Source: Epiperipatus broadwayi (Eukaryota; Onychophora; Udeonychophora; Euonychophora; Peripatidae). From it: a stretch of 64,000 nucleotides of DNA. The stretch lies in the NCBI GenBank assembly GCA_028023455.1, contig JAQFVV010012397.1, forward strand, positions 3,093,501 to 3,157,500, read 5' to 3'. The position numbers and the translations under genes are program-made. Under the pieces are notes generated by a model. The model was not told where the DNA came from. It was given only the letters and a program-made list of their open reading frames with translations, and searched no databases. The stretch's first letter is position 1. Each line of letters opens with the position of its first letter. Shown here in pieces: positions 1 to 12,000 of the stretch.

Positions 1-1803
1 TTCATAATTACAATCTCATTTATTAAATTTGAGAAGACAAAATTTTTAATTAAAAAATGAAGAAGCCTTCTTTTTTGTTTTCTATTTTTGGAAGTAGTAG
101 GCTGTTTTATATTGTAATTTAGAAATCATATGAACAAACATAATAGTGTTGTCTCTTTCTTTTTTTTTTTATGCAAAAGTTCTTAATATAATAGCAAATC
201 AATAAATGCCCATCTTCAACAATATAAGGCAAAAACATTTCTTCACTTTATTGTCATCCAATGTAAATTTAACATCTTGAGTTGTTGAAATGAATTTGAA
301 GATTGTTTATTTTTAATTCTAAAATATTACTGTCTGCATTAGCAATTGTGGATTTAAAATATGTTCAGAAGAGAGTATATATAGATGTAATTTGTTTATT
401 GTTGATTTTGATCAAATCTTTATCACCTAAGATTTTTTTTTATTATTTACATCAAATTACCTTAATGCATAGAAAAAATGTATAAAGATAATAAAAATAG
501 TTTGGCTATATTTTACCTAGGATTAATAAATCTATTGTTATATGGAATAATTAGTTATGGAATATTGATTTGTTTTGATATCTACAGTTTAATATTAATT
601 TCCTGCCAGTAATATTATCTTCAGAAGTATTATACTCAGAAATATTGGTGAATAATTGATGAATGTAAATATTTTTAACATGGTGATAATCTTCGTTGTT
701 ACCCATTCTTTTGTCACTTAATATCTGAAATATTTCAGTGATGAAAATTTCCAAAATTTTGTTACTACCTTATGCAGGCTTTTAACTATCATTATTTTTG
801 AATACACATATATATTAAATAATTTATTAGAAAACAAATTTTATGACTTTGAAATAAACATGCAATCATCTTCAATAGCAATTTTTCATTGTTTTCCAGA
901 ATCTTAATATAAATTGCTGTCACATCTTGTTTTCAAGATTTATAATAAAACAATCTAGAAATATTAATAATTAACAATGAATTCACTATAAAGTTTATCT
1001 GACAAAGAACAAGTGTATTATCATTAATTCTTAAAATGTGATAAAAAAATATTAATAATTGTAAAACAGAGAATTTGGATATAAAAATAAAATAAAAACT
1101 TTAATTTGGAAAAGAAGGTCAGAAGAATTAATGATGAAATAGAAAAATAAATGAATTAATGTGATTTTATGTGACTACATTTAAGCTATGATGAGAATAA
1201 ATGGAATTCAAATGAAGAATTTCATGTTCCAAGAAGTAATGATAATTAATCAGCTAAATTTTAGAGAGGAGGATAGTATAAAAAAATGTTTTCTGAGACG
1301 GGGGAAAAAATTTGTGTCATGAATCATGGACTAGGTCTTTGCCTTAGATGATTAAGAATACAATGTATATATATATATATGTTTTTGTGGGAGTGTGTCT
1401 ATATTCAAATGGATATCTACTCTCTAAGTTAAAAAGTGTCGATGTTTATTTCACAAGTAGCTTTTTAAATTGTGTATAAACAACTAATTACAAGTTCGAT
1501 TTTTTAATGCACAAACACATTGTAATGGTTATCTAAAATAAATTAACATGAAAATAAACTGCTTTAAATTTTTGCAAAAGTTTTGATATTATTTCATGAT
1601 TATATTTTTCTTACATTTACAGAATTATTTATTTCCATGAATAATCAGCATTTAAGTCGATAGTAGATAGTTTATAGAAAAAACAAACTTTTTAGATAAC
1701 ATTAGTGTAAAATTATAACTTTGTAAATTATATTTGTTTTACCTTTTTTTTTTTTTAGTTTTTGTTTTACTATATAAAATTAAAATAATGAAACAGAAAC
1801 TTT
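1..1803. other. intron sequence upstream of exon A, nothing recognised
   Basis: A/T-rich sequence with T runs and a short (TA)n at 1366-1380. No open frame of note and no exon matching the ArfGAP zinc-finger region. It must be intronic for the SMAP gene, since the domain's earlier exons are not found here. Confidence 0.6.
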
Positions 1804-1812
1804 ATGATTATT

Positions 1813-2860
1813 TACAGAAGCAAAATTCCCCATACAGTAGCACCACTCAGTGCAAGCCAGAGTAATCAATGGATGCAGGAAGGTTTGTGCATAAAATCTT
1901 TATCTAGTGCATACTCATCCAATATCCCCAGACTAGTTTCTAGCTTGTGGCTTTCATCAGTGAAGAACCATGGATCTGAGAGCACTGCACCTAGATCTTG
2001 TGATCTAATGCAACTCTGCAGAGGCCTCCTTTTATTTTTTCAGTTAACTATAAAGCTTTGAGTCCAAAATGAAAACACAATAATGTTATCAAACTAAGCT
2101 CATCAGCTTGTATAGTTATATAGATTTGAACTCAGTTCAGCATCCATACTTTTAAATATTTTTGGTTTTTTAATAACCATAGTCCTATGGGGCAGGATTG
2201 GTATTAAACCATCAAGCATCACATGATCACCATCCTTTATACTTACACGAGCTGTTTTTCAGAGGCAAAACTCCATACAGTAGTGCCACTCAGTGCAAGC
2301 CAGAGTAATCAATGGATGCAGGAAGTTTTGTGCATAAAATCCCTATCTAGTGCATATTCATCCAATATCCGCAGACTAGTTTCTAGTTTGTGGTGATCAT
2401 GTGATGTTTGATAGTTTAATACCAATTCTGCCCAATAGGATTATGGTGACTATGGTTATTAAAGAACCAAAGATACCAAAAAGTATGGATGCTGAACTGA
2501 GTTCAGATCTATACTACTATACAAGCTAATGAGCTTGGCTTGAAAACATTAATGTATTGTTTATTTTGGACTCAAAGCTTTATAGTTAGCTAAAAAAGTA
2601 AAAGATGGCTGCTAGAAGGTTGCATTAGATCTTAAGATTTAGGTGCAGTGCTCTCAAATCCAAGGCACTAATGAAAGCCACAAGCTAGAAACTAGTCTGC
2701 TGATATTGGATGAGTAGGCACTAGATAAGGATTTTATGCACAAATCTTCCTGCAACCATTGATTACTCTGGCTTGCACTGTGGCGCTACTGTATGGAGAG
2801 TTTTGCCTCTGTGAAAATCAGCTTGTGTAAACATAAAGAATGGTGATCGTGTGGTGTAAA
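1813..2860. repeat. R1 fold-back repeat copy a
   Basis: A compound of one full forward unit of about 445 bp (from 1813), a truncated second forward unit (about 2252-2390) and a full inverted unit (2391-2860). The two long arms could fold into a hairpin of several hundred bases. It is flanked by ATGATTATT at 1804-1812 and ATGATTGTT at 2861-2869 (8 of 9 bases identical), a probable target duplication. The unit carries a conserved palindrome (2128-2140, and 2492-2506 in the inverted arm). There is no coding capacity; open frames here are chance. Confidence 0.8.
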
Positions 2861-2980
2861 ATGATTGTTATTGATTTGATAAGAGTTTGGGATGTAAATG
2901 CTATTAATTAAATATATAAATATTATTATTTTAGTGTTTTTGCATAAAAATAAAAGGGTTTTTTTTTTAATTCCTTAAAG

Positions 2981-3077
2981 AGTAACTAGATCTCTTGAGG
3001 CCTTCATTAGATCAAAGTATGAACAGAAAAAATATATAGCCAAAGAATGGGTGCCCCCTCCTTTGCCAAAACCACAA
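2981..3077 (+). CDS. SMAP1: SMAP exon A: end of ArfGAP domain
   Basis: Encodes 32 residues reading VTRSLEAFIRSKYEQKKYIA then KEWVPPPLPKPQ. The FIRxKYExKKY block is the last helix of the ArfGAP domain in SMAP proteins, and the KEWVPP extension resembles invertebrate family members. The acceptor is a poorly resolved AAG/AGAG pair, so the exon could start at 2981 or 2983; family alignment does not decide. The donor is a consensus GTAAGT at 3078. The exon leaves phase 0. It lies 120 bp after an R1 fold-back repeat that ends at 2860. Confidence 0.9.
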
Positions 3078-6000
3078 GTAAGTAAAATTATTTTTATAAA
3101 ACATATATATCTTCATCATTTTATAATTAATATGTACTCATCTGAATTAAAAAATATCCCATCACACTTAAACTTTTATTCTATTGCAACATCATCTTTT
3201 ATCTAAATTTATATTTCATTAGGCTTTTAATCAAAACTAATTTATATTTTAAAATTCCACTTATAGTAAAAATGTAAGGTAGTTTAATTAAATCTATACT
3301 TAATTAATATGTATGATTTAGTTTGTTATTCTTTGTCTTAAGTAATTATATAAAAAGTAGTCTGCTTAGAATTCTTATTTGTGTTTATTTATTAGATTCT
3401 AGTGAAAATCAGGTTGTTTGACTAATTATGATCAATTATTTATCTTCAGTTTTTGTCACATTGTATGCAGTTTGTGATTTTAATTTTTTTATCAATGCTG
3501 TTGTGGTCATTTCAACTTAATTTTACTTAATTTGATATTTCTCAATATTCTCATAATATATTATATAGTTAAATTATTTTTTTTCTCTCTTTTTTATAAT
3601 ATCCATTTTTTTAAAATTGATACTAATAATAAACTTTTTTTTTTTTTCTGATCATTTTTTAAATAATAGGTTTTTATATTGAGAAAATATCTACATTCAT
3701 TTGTGAGATGCTTTTAAAAAGAAAAAAAATCTTTATTGTTAAATGATGATCATTTGGATTTAATAAGTCTCTTTCATAGGAATTTTGGTTTTAAACATTT
3801 TATTAAATAATATAAAGTTAAGTTACAAGAAAAAATTCTAATCATATAATATTCTAAATTTTTTTTTTATTAATTTCTGTATTTTCACATTTGGTCATTA
3901 ATTATTGTAACAACTTAAATTTTATAATTAAAAGCAATTGAATAATTTGTTGTTTGTTTTTAAAAAAATGTGTATTATTATTAAATAACATGTATAATAG
4001 TATTGATAAAGTATTATTTATTTAAATTTTGGGTAATAGTATGAATACTGAACCCTACAGCTTGGTGGCATTGTTTTTCACACAACGCACATCAATATAC
4101 CGTTTTAGCGGCCTAATTTATGGCTAACACTACAACAGTGTTGTTTAGAGCCATAACAGGTCGCCTAAGAGGGCGATGTATCCTACGATTACGTAACGAA
4201 ATACTACGCCCATTGATTTGCGACAGTATTCCTCAAGTGAGCGCAATTCAACTCTCGCTACGGTCTGATTTGATGGCGGCCGTATTTAAAGGATGCGAAA
4301 CTATCAAAAAATTTCATTGTGGCAAAATTTTGAGAAAGCATAGTGGATTTAGTATTACATATTAAGAATTGTCAGGCTGTGCTTCCCTATGATTTTGAAC
4401 TGCACACAACCTGAAAAGGTTTTCAGCAGAGTTCTGCCGAGTTCACGCGCAAATGCACGTTTACACGTGAATCCGTGCGAGAGCAGTAAAATGTTGGCGT
4501 GGCAAATGTTCAAAATTGATTGAAGGGGAGTGAATTGCCTGCCACAGAAGTTGATGCTGTTGTGTTTTTCCAGAAAGAGAATATCCTCCCTGATGCGAAG
4601 CTATGCGCTTGCAGGAGGAGCATGGTTGCCACTTCTGCAAGCGTACCTGGGATCTGCATAAGGGAAATTGGTTGGACGGCTCCAAAATCCCCTTACTTAC
4701 AGCTTTGAGGCTCATCTCCTATTGGAGTCAAACAAACCGTAACTCCCCCGCTCTTCTAAAGAAAAAAAAAATTATTTTTTTTTTTAAAAACGAACTGTTT
4801 AATTAAGGCTTTTTGAAAAAGGCAAAAAATAAAGGAAGAACTTTTCACTATCATATAAAGGTTTCGGTAGCGTAAATATTTTTTTTAAAAAAAAACCCTC
4901 ATAATAAGAAAATAAAAGATGATAATTAAAAATCAAACCAACCCCCCCTCCACCCTCTAAAAACCAACTATTGGTTTATTAAAAATGAATTGATTAGTAA
5001 GGCTTTCCAACAACAATAAAAAAAAGCTCAAAATCAATAAAAAGTCGATAATTTAAAAGCAAACCAATCCTTCAATAATTCGTATATTTTGTTAATCTAT
5101 CTCTTTATATGTATTCTATATTCAAACACATTTAAAATAAATATGCGAAGTTTCCAGTACATTGACAAAAGATACTAAAAGACGAGAATTGAAATTCAAA
5201 CCAACCCCCCTCCACCCTCTAAAAACCATCTGTTGGTTTATTAATTAAAACTGAATTGTTTAAGGCTTTAAAAAAGAAGCTCAAAATCCAAAAAAAAAAG
5301 GCGATAATTTAAAAGCAAACCAACCCCCTCTACCATCTAACAACAAAGTGGTGTTTTGTTTATTAAAAAGGTAAAAAAAAATTTTTTTTACCGTAGTATT
5401 ATGTAAAGAAACCGATAATTCAAAATCAAAAAAAAAAAAAGCTCAAAATCAAAAAAAAAGTCAATAATTTAAAAGTAAACCACCTCCCCCCTCTACACCA
5501 TATAAAAACAAAGTGTTTGTTTATTGAAAACGAAAAAAAAAACATACGAATTTTATATATAGAAAGTGAAAAAAAATTTTTTTTTATATTGTAGTATTCT
5601 GTAAAGAAACCGACGGTCCGTGAATCGGTATATTGATGTGCATTGGGTGAAAAAGAGTGCCATCAAACAGTAGTGTTCAGTATTCATACTATTACCAAAT
5701 TTTGATATTTAAATAAGATATTTATTATTTAAAAAATCAAATAGTTTTGATTATAAACTTGGAGAAAAATATTCAATTTGTTTGAAACAAAAAATAATTA
5801 GAATTTTGATATAGGAAATATTATAAATAATCATTTATAATATTTCCTATTTCAAAATTGTAATTATTTTTTGTTAAATAATTTTTTGAAAAAACTACGT
5901 ATCTTCATATCATACTGATATTGTAGGATATATTTCAAAAATTGAAACTCTAATAAACAAAATAGCTTTTCAAAGTAAAAATAAAAATGTAAAAAATTAT

Positions 6001-9000
6001 ACAGATGATAGATTAAAGTGAAAAAACTTCTCATCCTTTTATTAACAAATAAAACTTTTACTAATTGCAGATACAATATCGTTATTTCAATTATTAAATA
6101 TTTAGCAACTTTTGAAATTTGAGCTAAATTACAAAGGGAACAGGTTTCAAATTTTCATGACATTTAAGATTTATGTTAGCACGAATTATAAATTATTTGA
6201 GTAATATTTTTTATTTAATTCTGAATATACATTAAAAAAAATACACTTCACAATAATAAATGCAAAATATATCCATCATTTAATTTTTTATATACACTGA
6301 AAAAAAAAAAAGCATTGTACAGTAATAAATACACACTATTTGAAATAAAATTAAAGAAAAATGATAATTAATTGATATGGGAACCACATTTCTATTTTAT
6401 CTTTTTTAAAGAATTGCATAATTGCTGAACTCACATTGATTTTCGTCAAACTGAAAATTTAAAGTTTAATTTTTTAAATACAACGTTTTATTTCCTTGCA
6501 ATATATTATTGTTTTATTACTTCATGATTGTCTAATCTGGCAAAATTATTAATCTGTGAAAGCACCTGTACTAACTTATTAACTATTCACTATTTTTAAT
6601 ATTTAAATTTTATATACATTTTAGTAAACATTTTATTAAAATTTATTATCTGCATTTTTTATTTTGTTATATTTTGATCTATTTATGCATAAGTTATGTT
6701 TAATGTGTTTTTATATATGCATATGTTTAAGGACTTATAATAATATATTTAAGTTTTATAAGAGGTTCTTTATTAAAACATTTCAAATCTTATTCTATAT
6801 GATAATCAGAGAAGTGTCTTCATTGTATCATGACAATAAAGTTTATTTTTTATATGGAAACATAGTATTTTGAGTTCAGTTTTATTAGTTATTTGAATGC
6901 AATTTTAAAACATTTTTCAAACTTTGTAAAATACTTTTATTGATTTTCTTTAACAATCTTAATTGTTTTCTTAATATGTATGTTATCAAATCAATTGTTT
7001 ACTGTGCCATGTTTTTTAAATGAAATAATTTAATACTGATATGACTGACTAATCACAACAATTTCATTGGGAGCTTTTTTTTCTATTTATTCAGCTGAGA
7101 ATTTGAATATCAACCATTCTACTGTTTCACTAAACTGGCAATGCAGTTTAATGGATGATAATATGTAATGAAACTTAAATTTGTACTTTAATAATGCTAA
7201 AATAGATAATGCTATAAGAGCATCGGGGGTTTTTTTTTTTTTATATTTTGTTTTTATTACAAGATGGTAGTAATCACACATGCTAGCTGTAATGGCTTAT
7301 ATATATTATAATAGATTCCTTTTTTTATATTTAGTCAAAAAGGTTAATTACATTTTGAGTCTCAAGTTTGTTATTATTTGTGTACTTTATTATTTTTAAT
7401 GTGCACATTTATAATTTATTATATATCTTTAATTAAACAATTATATTGCATATTTATTGCAGTGATTGAATGGTGCAATCGATTTTCAAATAAAGTAAAA
7501 AAAAAGTTTCATCAATTGAATGGAACCACTGTAATCAGTCTATCATTTCAGTGTTAAAATATCACATAATCTCTCACCATAATGATTGTAAAAAAAAAAA
7601 AAAAAGTATTCTCTCACCATAAATTCAAAATAAATATATATATTTTATTTCTTTGTTAAACAAATTATTTTCATTGCTAAATGTATTATTTTCATGCTTT
7701 TATTTAATATATTTCTTACTTGAAATTAATAATAAATATATATATATTATTTCTTAATGATTAGCTTTTTCTTTGGTCAGGATATGTAGCTCTATTTGGT
7801 TGGTATATTGCCTGGTATAGGAGCACAAAAAAAATGTAATTTTATCTATTGACTTTATTAACTCCAATTTTTTAAACACATACATATATGTGCGCAATGT
7901 TTTGAGATATAATGTAATATGTGAGTCATACTTCAAATTGATAGTATAGATTGTTTTATATAGAGAGAGTGTTGTATTTCAGTGAATAATTATTAAATTA
8001 TTCTTGTCTATATTTTTTAAAACAATTCTGTTCTAACATTTTTAATAATAAAGAATAAATAAACTATCAGCTTAAAACAAAGATAATACAATAGCAGTTC
8101 TAATACCACCTAATGTAAGTTTGAATAATCCATGATTATCAGATGCACATAAAATTCTTATCCTTAATATTTAAATTTCAAAAGCTAGAAACTTGTCTGA
8201 GAATGGAAATTTAAATACTATAGATAAGAATTTATTTAATTTTGATAATAACTGATTGCTCAAGCTTACACTAGATGATCCTAAAATGGAGGACTGATGT
8301 TGTATAATTACATATTTTAAACTGCTAAGCTTGGTGATTTGCTTTTAATGAAGAACTAAAAATATTAAAGTATATTATTACTCAACTGTTTTCAAATCTA
8401 TATAACTGTTCATGCAGATTGATATAAAGCCTTAGGCAGATTTGAATTTTATGTTTTTAGCTTGACAGGTAAATCTTAGGCTACACTGATAAAAGCAAAA
8501 GCCAGAAACCATTTGAGAACGGGGATTTAAATTATAAAGATAGGAATTTTATCAAAAAATAAGTCATATATCACATGATACCACTTCTTTTTTAAGCTTG
8601 TAAAATATAAACAAAGAGCTTTGCTATTGCTCAACAAGCTTTGTGATAAATGTTTAGCAAGAGAACGCATTTATAATATCTCTATCTGAAAACCACACCC
8701 AATCCCATGACCAATGGTTTCATGCTTTAGCACTCCTCAGAGAGACGCTAGGATAGTTTCAGACACTAGATCTAAAAATACCAACCCAAAGCCAGCATTT
8801 TTCTAAGAGTTTACCATTGAGTAGAAAATCTGAAGGTACACCTGGGTCTCGTTTTACACGATAGATAGGTTCCTCAGAAAACACGCGCAAATGAAATCGC
8901 ACAAAAATAAACGTAACTTACATTGAAAAGGGGGGGATGCAGTCTGTGAGTTTTCAAAGTTCGCGTAAAAGCAAAGCACCAACGTAAAATTACTTTAAAA

Positions 9001-12000
9001 TTCGCGCAAAAAAAAATAAGGAAATAAAATATGACTAATAAAAAATTTCAAATTTGAAAAAAATTGATACAAGACAAACTTTTTTTAACTATAATATTTA
9101 ATTTTATTCAAAATAATATATTTTTATGCATAATTTACAGTACAGTAATTGACATTTTTTTATACACGTTTTAATTATTATAGCTATTTGCCGAAAAACA
9201 CATTCGTTTGCAAACAACTAACGCCAACTTCACACTCATGTTGTGCCAATGGTTTTCTGGTGACAACGTAATTAGTAATTAATCTTTGAGATGATGATTT
9301 TATTAATTGTTTATGAAACTAACAACTAAAAATTAAATTCTTATTTTTGTCTTTAATTTTCAATTCCGTTTAAAAATCAAATTTCACATGACATTATTTC
9401 AAGTCGCCATAAGTAATTTTTAAATTGTTAATTACAATTAAAAATCAGATTTTAATTTTTAATTGTCAAATTTAATTGTGCCCACTGCTATTACTGACCT
9501 TTTAAAAATAAACTTGTGGACACTAAATGATTAATAATTGATTAAACATTTTTTTTAAAAAAGCAAAAACAGAATGTGATTTAAAATGCAAAATTAACAC
9601 GCACAATGTTTGAACAAATTTACGTTATAATCTTGTAAAATTTAATGTGTGTATACATAAAATGTGGAAATCATGATTTTAATTTCATTATTGCATAAAA
9701 TCTTACTATTATAAAGCACTGAAAATATTGAAATTACTAAGTTGAAAGTCGAATTCCAATAATGTACTATTACTTTCAATATGACGTAAGTGTGTGAAAT
9801 TTATTATTTAAAGTAATAGCGCAATATTGGAGTCCGACTTCCGGTGAAACACGAATCGCGTAACTTCAAAATCATGTTAAATAAGTCCGCGTAAAAAGAG
9901 ACTCAGGTGTATTTATTTTTTAGACCATATAAGCCACCTAATGGCGCTTTTTATGTGCCAAAATACATAAAAATGCCGGTTACACGGCCAAACTTACGAC
10001 CTCTAGTACAGTTCTATTTATATTAGCCATTAGCGGGCCTAGATGTCATTGCACACCAATCTTACGGCACGCTGATGTGCTTCCCGAAACTCTGTAAATG
10101 TGCACAATTCACAGATCGCTACCGTATCATGTGAGGGTGTCTAGAAATCAACTGGCCATAACTCTTGAAATGTACATTCCAGGTAATGATCTTACACTCT
10201 ACCTGACGAAGTATTACATAGTAATAAATTTTAAATGCATTGCTGCGCTTCCATACACAACTTTCAAGGTTTTTAACAATTGGATAAGAGTAGGGACAAG
10301 CACCATTGCAGAGAACTCACACGAAAACTCAGCTTTGCGCGAGAACACTTATGAGACATCAAATCACTGAGGTTGTATTGCTACTGCATCTTTTGGATAA
10401 TCCTTTGGGTCGGCCAAAACATCAGTCCTCCCCTTTCTGCTCATTCCATCACTATGCACTGACATATTCCCCATTCCTGATCTTGAAATCGTACAATAAA
10501 AAAAAAGCCTGGTACTGTAAGGTTATTAAAATAACAGCATGTTTTTAAAAGCAAAAACAAAAAAGAACTTGTTTGTTTCCAGTAATAAATAAGTAGATAA
10601 CTTAATTTATACTTTGTTTTCAATCCTAAAGAAGTACAGCAATTAATTTATACATGTATTTTTTCCCCCCAATTAATCTCAAAATAATACCTGAAATCGG
10701 ACAGTAAAAAGTTTGGCACGGTAACGTTATTAAAATAAAAGCATGTTTTTAAAAGCAAAAACAAAAAAGAACTTGTTCATTTCCAATAAAAAATAAGTAA
10801 ATAAATTAATGTAGTCTTTTTTTTTTTTGTGATATAAATATAATACCAGACTTCGGACAATAAAGAAAGGCTGGCCAGGTAACATTATATTTATGTGTAT
10901 TAAAGAGTATAAAGCACCATCAGGCTGTTTATATGTCTAAAAAATAAGTACCAATCTGAAATTTTCAGACATTTACTGGTCTTTAAACCCAGCTATCTAA
11001 CTCAAATAGTTATATGGGGCTGAGGAATCTTCAGCCAAACCATATATTAGAAGTCTTAGTAATATAATATCACTTGAGACTTAAAGCAGAGACTATAAAT
11101 AGTCAATAAAAAATAGAATCATATATCACATGACCCCATTTCTTTTTTAAGCTTGTAAAATATAAACAAAGAGCTTTGCTAATTGCTCAACAAGCTTTGT
11201 GATAAATGCTTAGCAAGAGAAAGCATTTAAAATATCTTTATCTGAAAACCACACCCAATCCCCTGACCAATGTTTCATGCTTTGGCACTCTTCTGAGAGG
11301 CAATATGGTAGTTTCAGACACTAGATCTAAAAATATCAAACCAAAGCCAGCATTTATTTAAGAGTTAACCATTGAGTAGAAAATCTGAAATTTTCAGACA
11401 CTTAAAGGTCTTCAAACCCGCTATCTAACTCAAATAGCTATATGGGGCACTTCAAGTATCTGAAAATTTTAGATTTTCTATTCAATGGTTAACTCTTAGA
11501 TAAATGCTGACTTTGGGTTGGTATTTTTAGATCTAGTGTCTGAAACTATCCTAACGCATCTCTGAGGAGGTGCTAAAGCATGAAACCCTTGGTCAGGGGA
11601 TTGGGTGTGGTTTTCAGATAGAGATATTTTAAATGCTTTCTTTTGCTAAGCATTTATCACTAAGCTTGTTGAGCAATTAGCAAAGCTCTTTGCTTATAGG
11701 GATTTTATATACCGTAAATCTGGTAATCATTGATTACTCAAGCATAAACTAAATGCCACTAGGTGGAATGCTGCCCATATATTCTATTGGCTTATGATAG
11801 AGTAAATAGAAATAGATTATGGTTAAGTTTAGTAAATTTGGGAATGAATAGATCTTTAGTGGATCTTATTAAGAGATTGTATGAAAATATATTATTTAGG
11901 AAATATAGAATCAGTTAAAGTTAAAAATGGGGTGGAACTAAGGCAAGGATGGCCTATGCCATCTATTTTGTTTTTGTTATATTTGAGAGAAATAGAGAAA

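Larger units (their letters stand above)
4032..5696 (+). mobile_element. Merlin-type DNA transposon relic A
   Basis: Terminal inverted repeats of about 70 bp start GGTAATAGTATGAATACTG at both ends. The 8-bp target duplication AAATTTTG is perfect (4024-4031 and 5697-5704). Inside, 4533-4725 encodes, across a frame shift, ELPATEVDAVVFFQKENILP and then HGCHFCKRTWDLHKGNWLDG, followed by SKIPLLTALRL. This is the N-terminal zinc-ribbon region of IS1595/ISXO2-like transposases, the group that includes eukaryotic Merlin elements. GG-starting ends and 8-9-bp duplications are also Merlin features. The catalytic DDE part is absent. Instead, 4934-5530 holds five degenerate units of 119-160 bp beginning near CAAACCAACC. 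The element is GC- and CpG-richer than its surroundings. Dead and non-autonomous. Confidence 0.85.
8835..10952 (+). mobile_element. Merlin-like element B (interrupted)
   Basis: The left end reads GGTA, is broken by a MITE, then continues TTTATTTTTTAGACC at 9912. The right end, reverse-complemented, is GGTACTTATTTTTTAGAC. The 8-bp target duplication AATCTGAA is perfect (8827-8834 and 10953-10960), and the uninterrupted site is present in a sister R2 unit. The inner part 10018-10330 matches fragment C at 57781-58080. A tandem array at 10482-10900 occupies the right half. No transposase catalytic region is left. The superfamily call rests on GG ends, the 8-bp duplication and similarity to C, which has the Merlin N-terminal motif. 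Confidence 0.78.
8093..11775. repeat. R2 compound repeat with nested insertions
   Basis: The ends are inverted copies of each other: 8093-8140 pairs with about 11730-11775. Inside are two forward R2 units (conserved TCACATGA start at about 8568 and 11124; about 430 bp apart once the Merlin insertion is removed) and an inverted unit at 11456-11698. The first unit is cut by Merlin B at an AATCTGAA site; the intact form of that site (GAAAATCTGAAATTTTCAG) survives in the second unit near 11383. No coding capacity. Ends without clear target duplication. Confidence 0.72.

Noticed and set aside
1813-2860. Hammerhead ribozyme in R1 units, which would make them retrozymes
   Set aside because: No CUGAUGA...GAAA core found on either strand by eye; a covariance-model search would be decisive.
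4120-4365. 81-codon open frame with normal-looking composition at the left of Merlin A
   Set aside because: It begins just inside the inverted end, is not shared as protein with elements B, C or D, and the element's GC-rich tip explains the composition. Treated as element non-coding sequence.
4461-4715. 84-codon minus-strand open frame in Merlin A
   Set aside because: Antisense to the zinc-ribbon coding region; no independent motif.
10482-10900. CRISPR-like array
   Set aside because: Three long diverged units without short constant repeats and unique spacers, in a eukaryotic intron inside a transposon.
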